A stretch of 64,000 bases of DNA from Paenibacillus odorifer (GTDB taxonomy: Bacteria; Bacillota; Bacilli; Paenibacillales; Paenibacillaceae): positions 1,116,001-1,180,000 of the forward strand of contig NZ_CP009428.1 of the NCBI RefSeq assembly GCF_000758725.1. Direction: 5' to 3'. How positions within the stretch are numbered: the stretch's first letter is position 1; every line of letters starts with the position of its first letter. The notes beneath the pieces are model-generated. The model saw only the letters and a list, made by a program, of their open reading frames with translations, ran no database searches and had not been told where the DNA came from. The position numbers and the translations under genes were made by a program. This document shows positions 10,602-19,044 of the stretch, piece after piece.

Positions 10602-11816
10602 TTAGGGTTTGACATACGCCAAAGGGTTGACAGTTTTATTCTGCTTCACAACCTGAAAATGAAGGTGAGGACCTGTGCTTCGGCCAGTGCTTCCAAGCAA
10701 GCCGATTTTTTGCCCCTTGCTAACCTTGTCTCCGGCAGATACGTTCATTCCGTTCAAATGCATGTACCAGGTTTCCAACCCGTTTGAATGCTTAAGCACG
10801 ATGTATTTTCCGCGTGCGCCCATTTGTTCCGCAGTAATAACCTCGCCATCTAAGGCAGCATATACAGGATCACCGATGTTCCCGGCAATATCGACACCGG
10901 AATGGAAAGCAGACAAACCTTTGAATGGATCTGAGCGGTAGCCGAAGCTTGAAGAAATAACTTTGGACTCGGTAGGCCAAAGCGGTACTGCGTTAATTCT
11001 AGCCTTTTCTGCACGGGCCTTTTGAGCTTGCAGATTTGCTTGTACGTTATTCTCATGCTCTGCCTGTGTGATTGTCTGTGTGATACTTTCCACCATTTCA
11101 TCAAGCATTCCGTGAATCTCCTCAAAGTCATCCTTAGTTTCTTCCACCAAGCTTGTAGCGTCGTTCTGATACACCGCGATGTATTCTCCACCAACCTGTG
11201 GGGTGAGTGTTTTTGGAAGGGCTGCAGTAATGGCTCCAAAGCGGAAACTTATGGCGGATAGAGAAGTGGAAGATGAGTTCTCTTCAGTACTCTGCTTAAA
11301 GGAGGTCTCTTTAGGAACAGGAGAAGAAAGACGGCTCGATAAACCTAATGTTGAATTTGAAGTGGCCGATCCAGCTTTTGATTTTTCTGTTGCGGATTTC
11401 TCCGGTTGGGATTCATTCGTGTCTGTAGCGGCAGCAGCACCTTTGCTTTTGTTAATCAATACTTGCAGCTCCTGTTCCAGTGCATTTACACTCTTCAGCT
11501 TGTCTTTAATGTTATCTGCCTCTTCCGAAAGTTCGCTGACCTGGCTACGAAGCTGGGTTAAATCTTTATCCTTGTCGGCGACCTTCATTTCCATGCGGAG
11601 ATTGGTTAGCGATAGTGCGGCTGCCTCGGCTTCTAGCTGTGAGATGGACTGAGAGGCATGGAAATGCATAGAGGTGACCAGACTGGAGATAGAGAGGGCT
11701 GCTGCTGCCGGCAAAGCGAACGCTAGCGGTTTGGAGATGTGGAGCTGTTTGACTGGACGTCCGGCATCCCTTACGACAAGCAGCGTAATCCGTTTATGAT
11801 CTGGCTGACTCTTCAT
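10602..11816 (-). CDS. M23-family metallopeptidase, membrane-anchored
   Basis: About 404 residues: a short basic cytoplasmic N-terminus, one membrane segment at about 31-52, a coiled coil at about 55-115 (QLEAEAAALSLTNLRMEMKV onward), a Ser/Thr/Lys-rich linker, a second helical section, and a C-terminal LytM/M23 endopeptidase domain (about 285-400). The zinc motif HSGVDIA and the catalytic HLHF are both intact, so it should be active on peptidoglycan cross-links. ATG 11816 is preferred to an upstream in-frame start because AAAGGAG lies just before it. It is first in a two-gene unit with bactofilin. Confidence 0.9.
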   Translation of the reverse strand: MKSQPDHKRITLLVVRDAGRPVKQLHISKPLAFALPAAAALSISSLVTSMHFHASQSISQLEAEAAALSLTNLRMEMKVADKDKDLTQLRSQVSELSEEADNIKDKLKSVNALEQELQVLINKSKGAAAATDTNESQPEKSATEKSKAGSATSNSTLGLSSRLSSPVPKETSFKQSTEENSSSTSLSAISFRFGAITAALPKTLTPQVGGEYIAVYQNDATSLVEETKDDFEEIHGMLDEMVESITQTITQAEHENNVQANLQAQKARAEKARINAVPLWPTESKVISSSFGYRSDPFKGLSAFHSGVDIAGNIGDPVYAALDGEVITAEQMGARGKYIVLKHSNGLETWYMHLNGMNVSAGDKVSKGQKIGLLGSTGRSTGPHLHFQVVKQNKTVNPLAYVKP

Positions 11817-12043
11817 GGCTTCTCCTTTCTGCGGCTTATGGCAGCCGCTTGCGATACCTGAGGCTAACGACTTTTCTTCCATTAGGCTCATCCGAATTGT
11901 CCTACTACTCTATGTATTCCATATCTTTCAGGAACATGACAACGGTTTGTTTGAATAAAGAAGGAGAGTTACGGCAAAACCTGTACTAGAGTCATCGCAG
12001 AGAGTCTATTGCATCTGTTTTTATTAATTGAGGGGGTAGAGAA

Positions 12044-13474
12044 TTGAAGATTTTTGCGATAATTCTAATTCTTTTTATCATACAGATTGCATTGATTGTA
12101 TTTCTGGAGTACCGCCGCCCGCAAAGGGCTATAGCATGGTTGTTTATTTCCTTCTGTTGTCCACCGCTTGGTCTGGCATTCTATTATTTTCTAGGTCGTG
12201 ACTACAGACAGAATAGAAAATTGAACAAAAGATGTACTTCGCTCTTCCGGGAAATTCGTTCGTATGTCACTGGCAAGATTAAGGTAGTAAAACAAGCGTC
12301 GGATACTGGAAACGCTCAGTTTGAGAATAACGAAGGTTTATTGGTTTTGCTTGCAGAGCTCTCGGAAGGGCCTATTACAGGCCATAACAAAAGCAGAGTA
12401 CTGTCAACTGCGAGAGAAGCGTACGACGCAATGCTGAAAGCCATGGAAGAGGCAAAAGAACATATCCACATGCAATTTTATATTTATCGTGATGATGAGA
12501 TCGGAGAGCAATTTCAGGACGTTATGATTCGAAAGGCGCGGCAGGGAGTTAAGGTGCGTTTGCTTTGTGATGGACTGGGCAGTCATCGATTAAGCCGTAG
12601 GTTTATTCGAACCATGAGAAATGCCGGGGTGGAGTTCCACTTTTTTTTACCTCCGGTTAGTTCTTTACTGGATCGTCGTTTTAATTTCCGCAATCATCGG
12701 AAGATCCTAGTGGTGGATGGATTGATTGGTTTTACGGGTGGAATGAATATCGGGGATGATTATTTAGGAAAGGACGCCAAGATGGGTTACTGGCGCGATA
12801 CTCATCTGCGTCTAGAAGGTGATTCTGTTTATTATATTCAGTATGTCTTCCTGAAGGATTGGAGACTGGCCTCTGGTGAAGGTATGAGCCATCCTCGTTT
12901 GTTCCCTGAGCACTCTTGTAAGGAGCAAGAAGCCGTGCAGATTGTAGGAAGTGGACCGGATGCTGCGATCGATGCTTCTCAGGAGATGTATTTTGCCGCT
13001 TTTTGCTCTGCTAGGGAACGGATCTGGATTACTTCGCCGTATTTTATTCCGGACCCTGCGATTTGTCGTGCTTTGAAGAGTGCAGTCCTTCGTGGAGTGG
13101 ATGTTAGAATCATCATTCCGGCGAAGCCTGATAATAAGCTCGTTTATCATGCTTCTTTGTCTTATCTGGAGAATTTACAAGATGCAGGCGTGAAGTTCTA
13201 TCGCTACACCAAAGGATTTATGCATGCCAAAGTCATGATTGTGGATGATCTGCTGGGTACGGTGGGAAGTGCGAATCTGGATATGCGCAGCTTCTATTCT
13301 AATTTCGAAATGACAGCGGTTTTGCTGCATCCTGAGACGATAGCAGTGCTAGTCGCGGGGTTTGAAAAGGATCAAAAGAACAGTGAATTCATTGATCCTG
13401 TAAAATTTAAGGAGAGAGGGAGAATTGTCAAACTCGGTGAAGGGCTATGTCAGTTGTTATCACCGCTGTTATGA
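12044..13474 (+). CDS. cls: Cardiolipin synthase (phospholipase D superfamily)
   Basis: A 476-residue enzyme that joins two phosphatidylglycerols into cardiolipin at the membrane. Two N-terminal membrane segments (about 1-20 and 28-50) precede two PLD domains, each with an intact HKD motif: H218/K220/D225 and H394/K396/D401, each followed by a GG/GS motif and an Asn. Length and layout match bacterial ClsA-type synthases. The start is TTG with GAGGGGG upstream. It is transcribed away from the M23 gene and is probably monocistronic. Confidence 0.95.
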   Translation: MKIFAIILILFIIQIALIVFLEYRRPQRAIAWLFISFCCPPLGLAFYYFLGRDYRQNRKLNKRCTSLFREIRSYVTGKIKVVKQASDTGNAQFENNEGLLVLLAELSEGPITGHNKSRVLSTAREAYDAMLKAMEEAKEHIHMQFYIYRDDEIGEQFQDVMIRKARQGVKVRLLCDGLGSHRLSRRFIRTMRNAGVEFHFFLPPVSSLLDRRFNFRNHRKILVVDGLIGFTGGMNIGDDYLGKDAKMGYWRDTHLRLEGDSVYYIQYVFLKDWRLASGEGMSHPRLFPEHSCKEQEAVQIVGSGPDAAIDASQEMYFAAFCSARERIWITSPYFIPDPAICRALKSAVLRGVDVRIIIPAKPDNKLVYHASLSYLENLQDAGVKFYRYTKGFMHAKVMIVDDLLGTVGSANLDMRSFYSNFEMTAVLLHPETIAVLVAGFEKDQKNSEFIDPVKFKERGRIVKLGEGLCQLLSPLL

Positions 13475-13545
13475 CCGGAAAGAGGACTAAATCTGAATTT
13501 TTCGAAGGATAGTACGTGTTCCATTCATTATTAGAGCATATTTTG

Positions 13546-13554
13546 TGATATAAT
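13546..13554 (+). promoter_or_regulatory. Extended -10 promoter of the YitT-family gene
   Basis: TGATATAAT is an extended -10 element. No good -35 hexamer is seen, which such promoters tolerate. The start codon lies about 90 bases downstream. Confidence 0.45.
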
Positions 13555-13645
13555 AATTGTATAAGAAGAAATGTAAGAAAGTATAGATTGTAATTATACT
13601 TCCGAATGTTTCAAAACTATATTGTTAAATTGTAGGGGGAGTTCT

Positions 13646-14554
13646 ATGAATGTGAGTCCACAAATGTTTACCAAAGAGGAGCAGAACAAACTGCAGAAGA
13701 CCGGTGCCCATAAAATGGCTAAGTTCGCGCAGCGTATGGTTATGTTATCCATTGGGGCCGCCATGATGGCTGTTGCACTTGAGATATTCCTAGTACCTAA
13801 TCAAATGATTGATGGCGGGATTACCGGTATCTCCATTATTTTATCACATTTATTCGACATTCCTCTGGGTATTTTATTGACACTGCTCAATCTTCCGTTC
13901 CTGTTAATCGGTTATAAGCAAATCGGTAAGACATTTGCCTTATCTACCTTATATGCGATTTTACTTATGTCTATCGGCACTTCAATGCTGCATCATGTAG
14001 AGGCCTTTACAGTTGAACCGATGCTTGCTGCCGTGTTTGGCGGTATCATACTAGGTGTAGGTGTTGGGTTGGTTGTACGTTTCGGGGGATCTCTAGACGG
14101 TACAGAAATTGTTGCGATTTTAGTGGCTAAGAAGCTTCCCTTCTCTGTAGGTGAAGTAGTTATGTTCTTCAACCTGTTCATCTTGTCCGGAGCTGGATTT
14201 GTGTTCGGTTGGAATAACGCGATGTTCTCCCTGATTGCTTATTATATTGCATTTAAGGTTATTGACATTACCCTTGAGGGTCTGGATCAATCGAAATCAG
14301 TATGGATTATCAGCGATAAATTCCGCGATATTGGGGAAGCTCTGACAGAGCGTCTCGGACGTGGTGTTACTTATTTAGATGGAGAAGGCGGATTTTCCGG
14401 TGAGAACAAGAAAGTGATCTTTGTAGTTATCACCCGGTTGGAAGAAGCTAAGCTTAAAACCATTGTTGAAGATTGGGATTCTGATGCATTCATCGCAATA
14501 GGTAACATCCATGATGTTAAAGGTGGCCGCTTCAAGAAGAAATCCATCCACTAG
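13646..14554 (+). CDS. YitT-family membrane protein (DUF161/DUF2179)
   Basis: A 302-residue protein with five to six membrane segments in residues about 35-205 and a soluble C-terminal DUF2179 domain (about 215-295, ending near IGNIHDVKGGRF). The inner-membrane half contains the typical GGSLDGTEIVA motif. The start is ATG 13646, seven bases after GGGGGAG. The function of the YitT family is not established; the family occurs in several copies in Bacilli. It is followed by two separate stem-loop structures. Confidence 0.9.
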   Translation: MNVSPQMFTKEEQNKLQKTGAHKMAKFAQRMVMLSIGAAMMAVALEIFLVPNQMIDGGITGISIILSHLFDIPLGILLTLLNLPFLLIGYKQIGKTFALSTLYAILLMSIGTSMLHHVEAFTVEPMLAAVFGGIILGVGVGLVVRFGGSLDGTEIVAILVAKKLPFSVGEVVMFFNLFILSGAGFVFGWNNAMFSLIAYYIAFKVIDITLEGLDQSKSVWIISDKFRDIGEALTERLGRGVTYLDGEGGFSGENKKVIFVVITRLEEAKLKTIVEDWDSDAFIAIGNIHDVKGGRFKKKSIH

Positions 14555-14581
14555 CGTAGCTCTTAAGTATCATTAACTGAA

Positions 14582-14663
14582 AGAAGGTATTTTTACGGAT
14601 AAAAAAGCAATAAATACGGTGAACAAAGCTCGGCATGCCGTATTCTTATATAGTATACCTTCT
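14582..14663. repeat. Nested inverted-repeat element
   Basis: AGAAGGTAT (14582-14590) pairs with ATACCTTCT (14655-14663); inside it AATACGG (14613-14619) pairs with CCGTATT (14638-14644), and CGGCATGCCG (14631-14640) is itself a perfect palindrome. The outer ends have nine perfect pairs over 82 bases. There is no T-run, so it is not an ordinary terminator. Confidence 0.5.
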
Positions 14664-14682
14664 GTCCTTGAGTGGGACGCCA

Positions 14683-14735
14683 AATAAGCTCGTAGCATGT
14701 AGTTGATGCTGCGGGCTTATTGCTGTTTTTGGGGC
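14683..14735 (+). terminator. Long hairpin, likely terminator of the YitT-family gene
   Basis: A 16-bp stem (14683-14698 with 14706-14721, two G-U pairs) and a seven-base loop, followed by T-rich sequence to about 14742. It lies between convergent genes. Confidence 0.7.
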
Positions 14736-14757
14736 TTTTTTCAATGGGATTGCTCCT

Positions 14758-15642
14758 TTATGGGAGCTTAGCGATGAGTTGTTCAACAGGCTGTGGTGGC
14801 ACTTTCTCTAAAAGATCTCCCATACGCTGAAGGCGTTCCTCGATATTAAGCAGATGAAAATTAGAGGGAGATACATTTTGCTGAACCTCCTCCCAGAGCA
14901 AGGGTGTAGAAACTGTAGCAAGCGGTCTTGCACGCGGTGTGTAAGGTGCAGCTAATGTTTTGCCGCTATAATGCTGGAGGTAGTCAAAATAGATTTTATC
15001 TCCGCGATTCTTTTTTAGACGTTCCAGTGTGAACAGGTTGGGATGCTTTTCGGTGACATAACGACCCACAAAATGCCCGATTTTCCGCAATCCATCAAAA
15101 GTAACACCAGTCTCGATAGGGACGATGATCTGCACCCCGGTAGCACCAGAGGTTTTGGGTACAGAGGAGAGGCCAAGGGAGGTTAAAACCGCCCCAACGA
15201 TCGCAGTTGCTTCCATGATACGAGGTTCGATTTCAAGTGAAGGATCAAGATCAATCATCCATTCACAGGGCAGCTCGCTGCCTACATAATGCAGGGAAGG
15301 GTGAAATTCCAAAGCAGCCAGATTCCCCAGCCAGATCAGCTCAGGTAAGCCTTGCAGCTTGATATAGTTAATATTCTCGTGTACAGCGGTTTGGACAAAG
15401 GCCGGAAGAGGATCAGGCGCATTTTTCTGATAAAAGGACATTCCAGAGATGCCGTGCGGATAACGAATGACGGTAAGCAGCCGGTCTCGGCAATAACGCA
15501 GCAGATAGGGAGAGAGTGCAGCGAGCTTTTGCAGATAAATCCGTTTTGTAATGCCACATTCAGGCCACAGCAGCTTCTCTGGATTAGTGATGATGATTTC
15601 TTCTCCGTCTATGGTAATTGTACCTTTGATCGCTGCCGGCAT
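14758..15642 (-). CDS. Stand-alone LigD-type DNA polymerase/primase (NHEJ)
   Basis: A 294-residue protein matching the LigD polymerase (PolDom, primase-polymerase) family, which fills gaps and adds nucleotides during Ku-dependent end joining. The metal-binding pair D131-L-D133 in WMIDLDPS is present, as are the early PEKLLWPECGITK and later GATGVQIIVPI blocks. ATG 15642 follows AAAGGAG by eight bases and is preferred to a longer in-frame start. The ligase and Ku genes lie about 4.3-6 kb away on the same strand, so the three NHEJ activities are split over separate polypeptides, and no LigD 3'-phosphoesterase domain is present. Confidence 0.9.
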   Translation of the reverse strand: MPAAIKGTITIDGEEIIITNPEKLLWPECGITKRIYLQKLAALSPYLLRYCRDRLLTVIRYPHGISGMSFYQKNAPDPLPAFVQTAVHENINYIKLQGLPELIWLGNLAALEFHPSLHYVGSELPCEWMIDLDPSLEIEPRIMEATAIVGAVLTSLGLSSVPKTSGATGVQIIVPIETGVTFDGLRKIGHFVGRYVTEKHPNLFTLERLKKNRGDKIYFDYLQHYSGKTLAAPYTPRARPLATVSTPLLWEEVQQNVSPSNFHLLNIEERLQRMGDLLEKVPPQPVEQLIAKLP

Positions 15643-15779
15643 CGGGAAACTCCTTTCTGTGATAGGAATGAAGGTATTATGTGTCAGTCTGCTCCTTTTC
15701 ATGAAAAAAATATTCCCAAAGTGTCCCTTTTGGATGATCATAAGACTTATAAAGATATACGATTATTAGAAAGGGGAGT

Positions 15780-16367
15780 TTGCTGATTTTGGACGGGATC
15801 GAGCACACCGTTGTTCGGGTACAGGCAGGCGAGGTTGAGTCTTATGCCTTGGTCGTCGAGGCTTTTCAAAAGCCGATTTACCGCTATTGCTGTCGGCTGC
15901 TTGGGAGCCGTACTGAAGCTGAGGATGCAGTACAGGATATTCTGGTAAAGGCATATCAGCATATAGGCACATACCGCCCTACCGCGAGCTTCTCTTCATG
16001 GCTATATAAAATTGCCTACCATCATTGCCTTAGTCTAATCCGCAAACGTCAAAGCCATATAAAGTTTATGGCGCTTTATCAACCAGATCCGCCTGCAGAA
16101 AGCCCGGAACAGTTGATGGACCGTTACATATTTAACGAACATCTGACTTTAGCCCTCGCGAAGCTGAAGACAGAGGAGCGAAACCTGTTAGTACTTAGAA
16201 TCTTTGAGGAACAGAGCTTCCCGGAGATTGCGGAGATTCTGGATAAGAATACTGATGCTGTGAAGAAGAAATACAGGCGAACGATTACGAAGCTTGGCAA
16301 AATGCTGAATGCTCAGAAAGGGGGAACGGAATGGTGCGGCAACGAAGCTTTGTTGAAGAGAAAATGA
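15780..16367 (+). CDS. ECF-type RNA polymerase sigma factor
   Basis: About 195 residues. Region 2 (about 20-90) contains SRTEAEDAVQDILVKAY and FSSWLYKIAYHHCLSLIRK, the usual -10 recognition and core-binding elements. Region 4 (about 125-180) has ERNLLVLRIFEEQSFPEIAE and a terminal helix-turn-helix. The longest frame starts with TTG 15780, but GGGGAG at 15773-15778 suggests TTG 15789 instead. The gene overlaps the next by 37 bases, and the next gene has the form of a membrane anti-sigma factor. Stimulus and regulon are unknown. Confidence 0.92.
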   Translation: MLILDGIEHTVVRVQAGEVESYALVVEAFQKPIYRYCCRLLGSRTEAEDAVQDILVKAYQHIGTYRPTASFSSWLYKIAYHHCLSLIRKRQSHIKFMALYQPDPPAESPEQLMDRYIFNEHLTLALAKLKTEERNLLVLRIFEEQSFPEIAEILDKNTDAVKKKYRRTITKLGKMLNAQKGGTEWCGNEALLKRK

Positions 16368-17515
16368 TAAAGAAAATGGATGCGGTAGGGAGCTGCGAAG
16401 AGCTGGATGTAAAAGCAGCTGTTATGAAGCGGGTAAGAGCAATTCATGAACAACAGAATAGGATTGACGGTGAAAGGACGAGCATGGTTAGCGAGCTGAA
16501 GCCGTTCCCAGAACCGGAAGATCCTATTATGCAGAAGCAAAAGGAGATGCCCCAACACCCGTCTAGGTTTAGAAAAAGAGTGCTCACTGGAGTCTCCGCG
16601 GCTGTATTGCTGGGGATTATCGGGTTGGGTGCTCTGCAGCTGTCTGAACATGGAAAGTTATCGGAACAAGGTAGCCAGTTTACAATTGATATCACAAAAC
16701 CCCAAGGTGGTATTATTACACTAGTGAACAGCGGAGGGAAGGCTGTTGTGAAGACGGTGCATAATAATACGCCTGATCCGACAACCTCGCCTGCGATAGA
16801 GAAGTATCAGAGCTTATCTATGACTTATAAAGAGCAAGTGCTTGCTCGTTTAAACACTGGGGAAATGGCTGCTTATTATGTGAAGGATGCTGAATTAAAT
16901 AAGCTGGAGTTAGGGTTAGGCTATGGAAATCAATTGCAGTTTGCTTTTATTTCGCCGGTGTATTCGAAATATCAAGACTTCGTAAAAGAATTAAAAAATG
17001 TTGGCGATTTCTGGCCAGGGTTGCCTTCCTCGTTAGCTGATGGTTATGAATTCGAGCAAGGAACTTTTAATGCAGCTCCCCTATACAGGTCGCTAGACAC
17101 AGAATATGAAGAAATCCTTGAACAATTTCAAAAAAAGGCTACAACCGATAAAACTGGCCAAAAGTTGTTTATGGAGAAGATAGCTGTAAATTCCATAGAT
17201 AATGCTGAAGTTACCTACCACAAGGGACATGAAAGAATAACACTATCCTTAAGGCAGAGTGCCTTTAGGGGTTATACCATGCAAGTGTCTATCTTGGAAG
17301 GCCAGACTGCTGAAAAATGGTCTGTGACAGGCACGAGGAAAGAGGCAGTTTTTATCGCGGCGGGTACTGGAAAAGGGAAGAAAGCTTGGTCTTCTCAGAA
17401 TCGATTGTATTGGTATGATGAAGCCACCCAGATGGTTCTTTCTCTAAGCGACAAGCAGGAGAGTAAACTGACTCGTGAGCAATGGCAAAAGATTGCCACC
17501 AGTTTTATTCACTAG
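16331..17515 (+). CDS. Membrane anti-sigma factor with extracytoplasmic sensor domain
   Basis: A 394-residue protein: cytoplasmic residues 1-80, one membrane segment at about 84-104, and a 290-residue outer part. Overlap with the sigma gene and this topology indicate a cognate anti-sigma factor. The final segment (LYWYDEATQMVLSLSD onward) resembles a DUF4367-type domain. The outer part from about residue 155 is clearly related to the two secreted proteins encoded downstream: all share AYYV/LYVNDK-like starts, an LP-x-G-like block and a W...YxLS/T ending. AAAGGGGGA precedes the ATG. No classical zinc-binding HXXXCXXC anti-sigma motif is seen, so binding to the sigma factor is inferred from context. 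Confidence 0.8.
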   Translation: MVRQRSFVEEKMIKKMDAVGSCEELDVKAAVMKRVRAIHEQQNRIDGERTSMVSELKPFPEPEDPIMQKQKEMPQHPSRFRKRVLTGVSAAVLLGIIGLGALQLSEHGKLSEQGSQFTIDITKPQGGIITLVNSGGKAVVKTVHNNTPDPTTSPAIEKYQSLSMTYKEQVLARLNTGEMAAYYVKDAELNKLELGLGYGNQLQFAFISPVYSKYQDFVKELKNVGDFWPGLPSSLADGYEFEQGTFNAAPLYRSLDTEYEEILEQFQKKATTDKTGQKLFMEKIAVNSIDNAEVTYHKGHERITLSLRQSAFRGYTMQVSILEGQTAEKWSVTGTRKEAVFIAAGTGKGKKAWSSQNRLYWYDEATQMVLSLSDKQESKLTREQWQKIATSFIH

Positions 17516-17537
17516 CTACTGTACTAACTGTACATTA

Positions 17538-17588
17538 TGAGAAGTTGTCTCAAAAGTAGTGAATTCTACTTGGGAGGCAGCTTTTTTT
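17538..17588 (+). terminator. Terminator after the sigma/anti-sigma operon
   Basis: A long stem built from GTTGTCTC / GAGGCAGC (with G-U pairs) and AAGTAG / CTACTT, then a run of seven T. Confidence 0.8.
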
Positions 17589-18050
17589 ATGGAATAGGAA
17601 AAGTAATGGATATTACTGTGCCATGGGACGATATGCCACGCGTAGTGTTCTATGCTACTGATTGGGGCGGTGGGCGATGTGCTATGTGTGATTTTCGTGC
17701 GGCTTGCAGTAGATGATTTTGTGGAATTAGTGGTATATGTGACGGTGGACTATGGGCGTTACGTTCTGTGTTTGTGCAATGTATAGAGTGCTTTAAACTA
17801 ATTAGGGAAAAACTCCCTGAAAATAGCCGCTATTTGCTCTAAATGAACGAAATCAGGGAATTTCTCCCTAATAATCATGGGAATTTCTTTATTCGTTGCC
17901 GAATTGGCTGAATTTCAGGGAAGTTTTCCCTAATTATAAGTCCGATGAACAGAAATCTCTGAATTTTAGGGAGAAATTCCCCAATTATTCTATAAGTGCT
18001 TTACTTATTGCATCACTTGGTGCGTCACTTGTAATGTTAAGAACAAAAAA
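17589..18050. other. Non-coding interval between two related hairpins
   Basis: No supported gene. It contains four copies of a short AGGGA-N5-TCCCT element, described separately. The first part (17606-17716) has only a 36-codon frame with no recognisable features. Confidence 0.6.
17798..17988. repeat. Four copies of a short palindromic repeat
   Basis: Cores AGGGA-N5-TCCCT lie at 17804-17818, 17855-17869, 17917-17931 and 17968-17982 (the last ends TCCCC). They are spaced 51, 62 and 51 bases apart. Flanks are conserved and asymmetric (TTTCAGGGA ... TCCCTAATTAT); copy 1 is inverted relative to copies 2-4. Confidence 0.75.
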
Positions 18051-18101
18051 GAGGCTGTCCCCAAAGTCGTGAACTAGTTGCTTGGGACGACCTCTTTTTT
18101 T
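18051..18101 (+). terminator. Second long hairpin with T-run
   Basis: GAGG..GTCCC (18051-18061) pairs with GGGAC..CCTC (18084-18094), followed by seven T. Its plan (GTC(T/C)C-AAA..GT...CTT-GGGA) resembles the hairpin at 17538-17588, as if both derive from one sequence. Confidence 0.7.
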
Positions 18102-18202
18102 GTGAGAAAATGTCCCTTTTTCTAATGATGGATTGTTATAGAAGTGTAGTTAAAAAAAGTGGTGAAAATACATTACCATTTTGAAGGAGAGGATGTTAGA
18201 AA

Positions 18203-19018
18203 TTGAAGCTTCATTATGATTTCAAAAAAACACTGATCGCACTCTCTGCAGCAATCTTGCTGGGAACAGGAGTGGCCGGGGGTGTGGATGTACCTGGCTT
18301 GTCCCTTACAATTGCGGTGGCATCAGGACAGCAGGCTGCATCACAAACCGATCAGAAGACTCAAAAGGAATTGCAGGCACTCGTAGCTGGAGTGAAGGAA
18401 GGTTCGCTTTTGGCCTACTACGTACGGGATAAAGTCTCCAATCCACAGGATACGATCAGCTTCTCTGGTAAAGGGTTTGTTTTTAAAGACTATAAATCCT
18501 TTGCAGCTAAGTTTAAAGCGCTAAAGGGTCCGTCTTCTCCGCAGCCCGGAAATCTTCCCAAAGGCTTCGCTCTGGCGACAGCCATCATCTATCCACCGGC
18601 TGTAGCTAATGATTCAGAGCTGTACTTGCAACTAGAGCAGGAATTGAAAGCAGCAGCAGCTGCTGGTAATTCTAATAAACAGTTGTTTAGTAAAATCATC
18701 AGCTGGAACCAGACGAATTTGTCTATGCAGCTGTATGCCAAAGGAAAAGCTAATTTTAGCATTGTAACTGGGTCGCCGCCCGCCAAACTTCCGGAAGGAG
18801 CGGTACCTTTTGTAAGAGCTTCGGAATCTAAGAAAGAATTAACGGTCAACGGCAGGAAAGTAGTACTTACAACTGATTCCGCTAAAGACGCAAGCTTTAA
18901 CACAAAGCTAGTGTGGCTGGATAACTCAGGCACGATACAATATACCCTTTCAGACAATCGGGCTAGTACGCTGACGACAAATGAAATGTTGGCGGTAGCT
19001 AAAACCATAATCAAATAA
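18203..19018 (+). CDS. Secreted paralogue of the anti-sigma sensor domain (I)
   Basis: A 271-residue protein with an N-terminal signal peptide (TLIALSAAILLGTGVAGG, cleavage likely near residues 38-45) and no other membrane segment. The mature part aligns along its whole length with the outer domain of the anti-sigma factor and with the next gene product: SLLAYYVRDKVSNP, LPKGFALAT, LPEGAVPF and LVWLDNSGTIQYTLS have counterparts in all three. No enzymatic motif is seen. The start is TTG behind GGAGAGG. A role as competitor or co-sensor for the anti-sigma signal is inference only. Confidence 0.8.
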   Translation: MKLHYDFKKTLIALSAAILLGTGVAGGVDVPGLSLTIAVASGQQAASQTDQKTQKELQALVAGVKEGSLLAYYVRDKVSNPQDTISFSGKGFVFKDYKSFAAKFKALKGPSSPQPGNLPKGFALATAIIYPPAVANDSELYLQLEQELKAAAAAGNSNKQLFSKIISWNQTNLSMQLYAKGKANFSIVTGSPPAKLPEGAVPFVRASESKKELTVNGRKVVLTTDSAKDASFNTKLVWLDNSGTIQYTLSDNRASTLTTNEMLAVAKTIIK

Positions 19019-19044
19019 CCAAGGGGTTAAAGGAGGATATTATA

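Noticed and set aside
17606..17716. 36-codon open frame with a weak ribosome site
   Set aside because: No known motif, and the region is low-complexity intergenic DNA; too little support for a gene.
17798..17988. CRISPR array
   Set aside because: Only 15-base palindromic cores, uneven spacing, one copy inverted and no cas genes.
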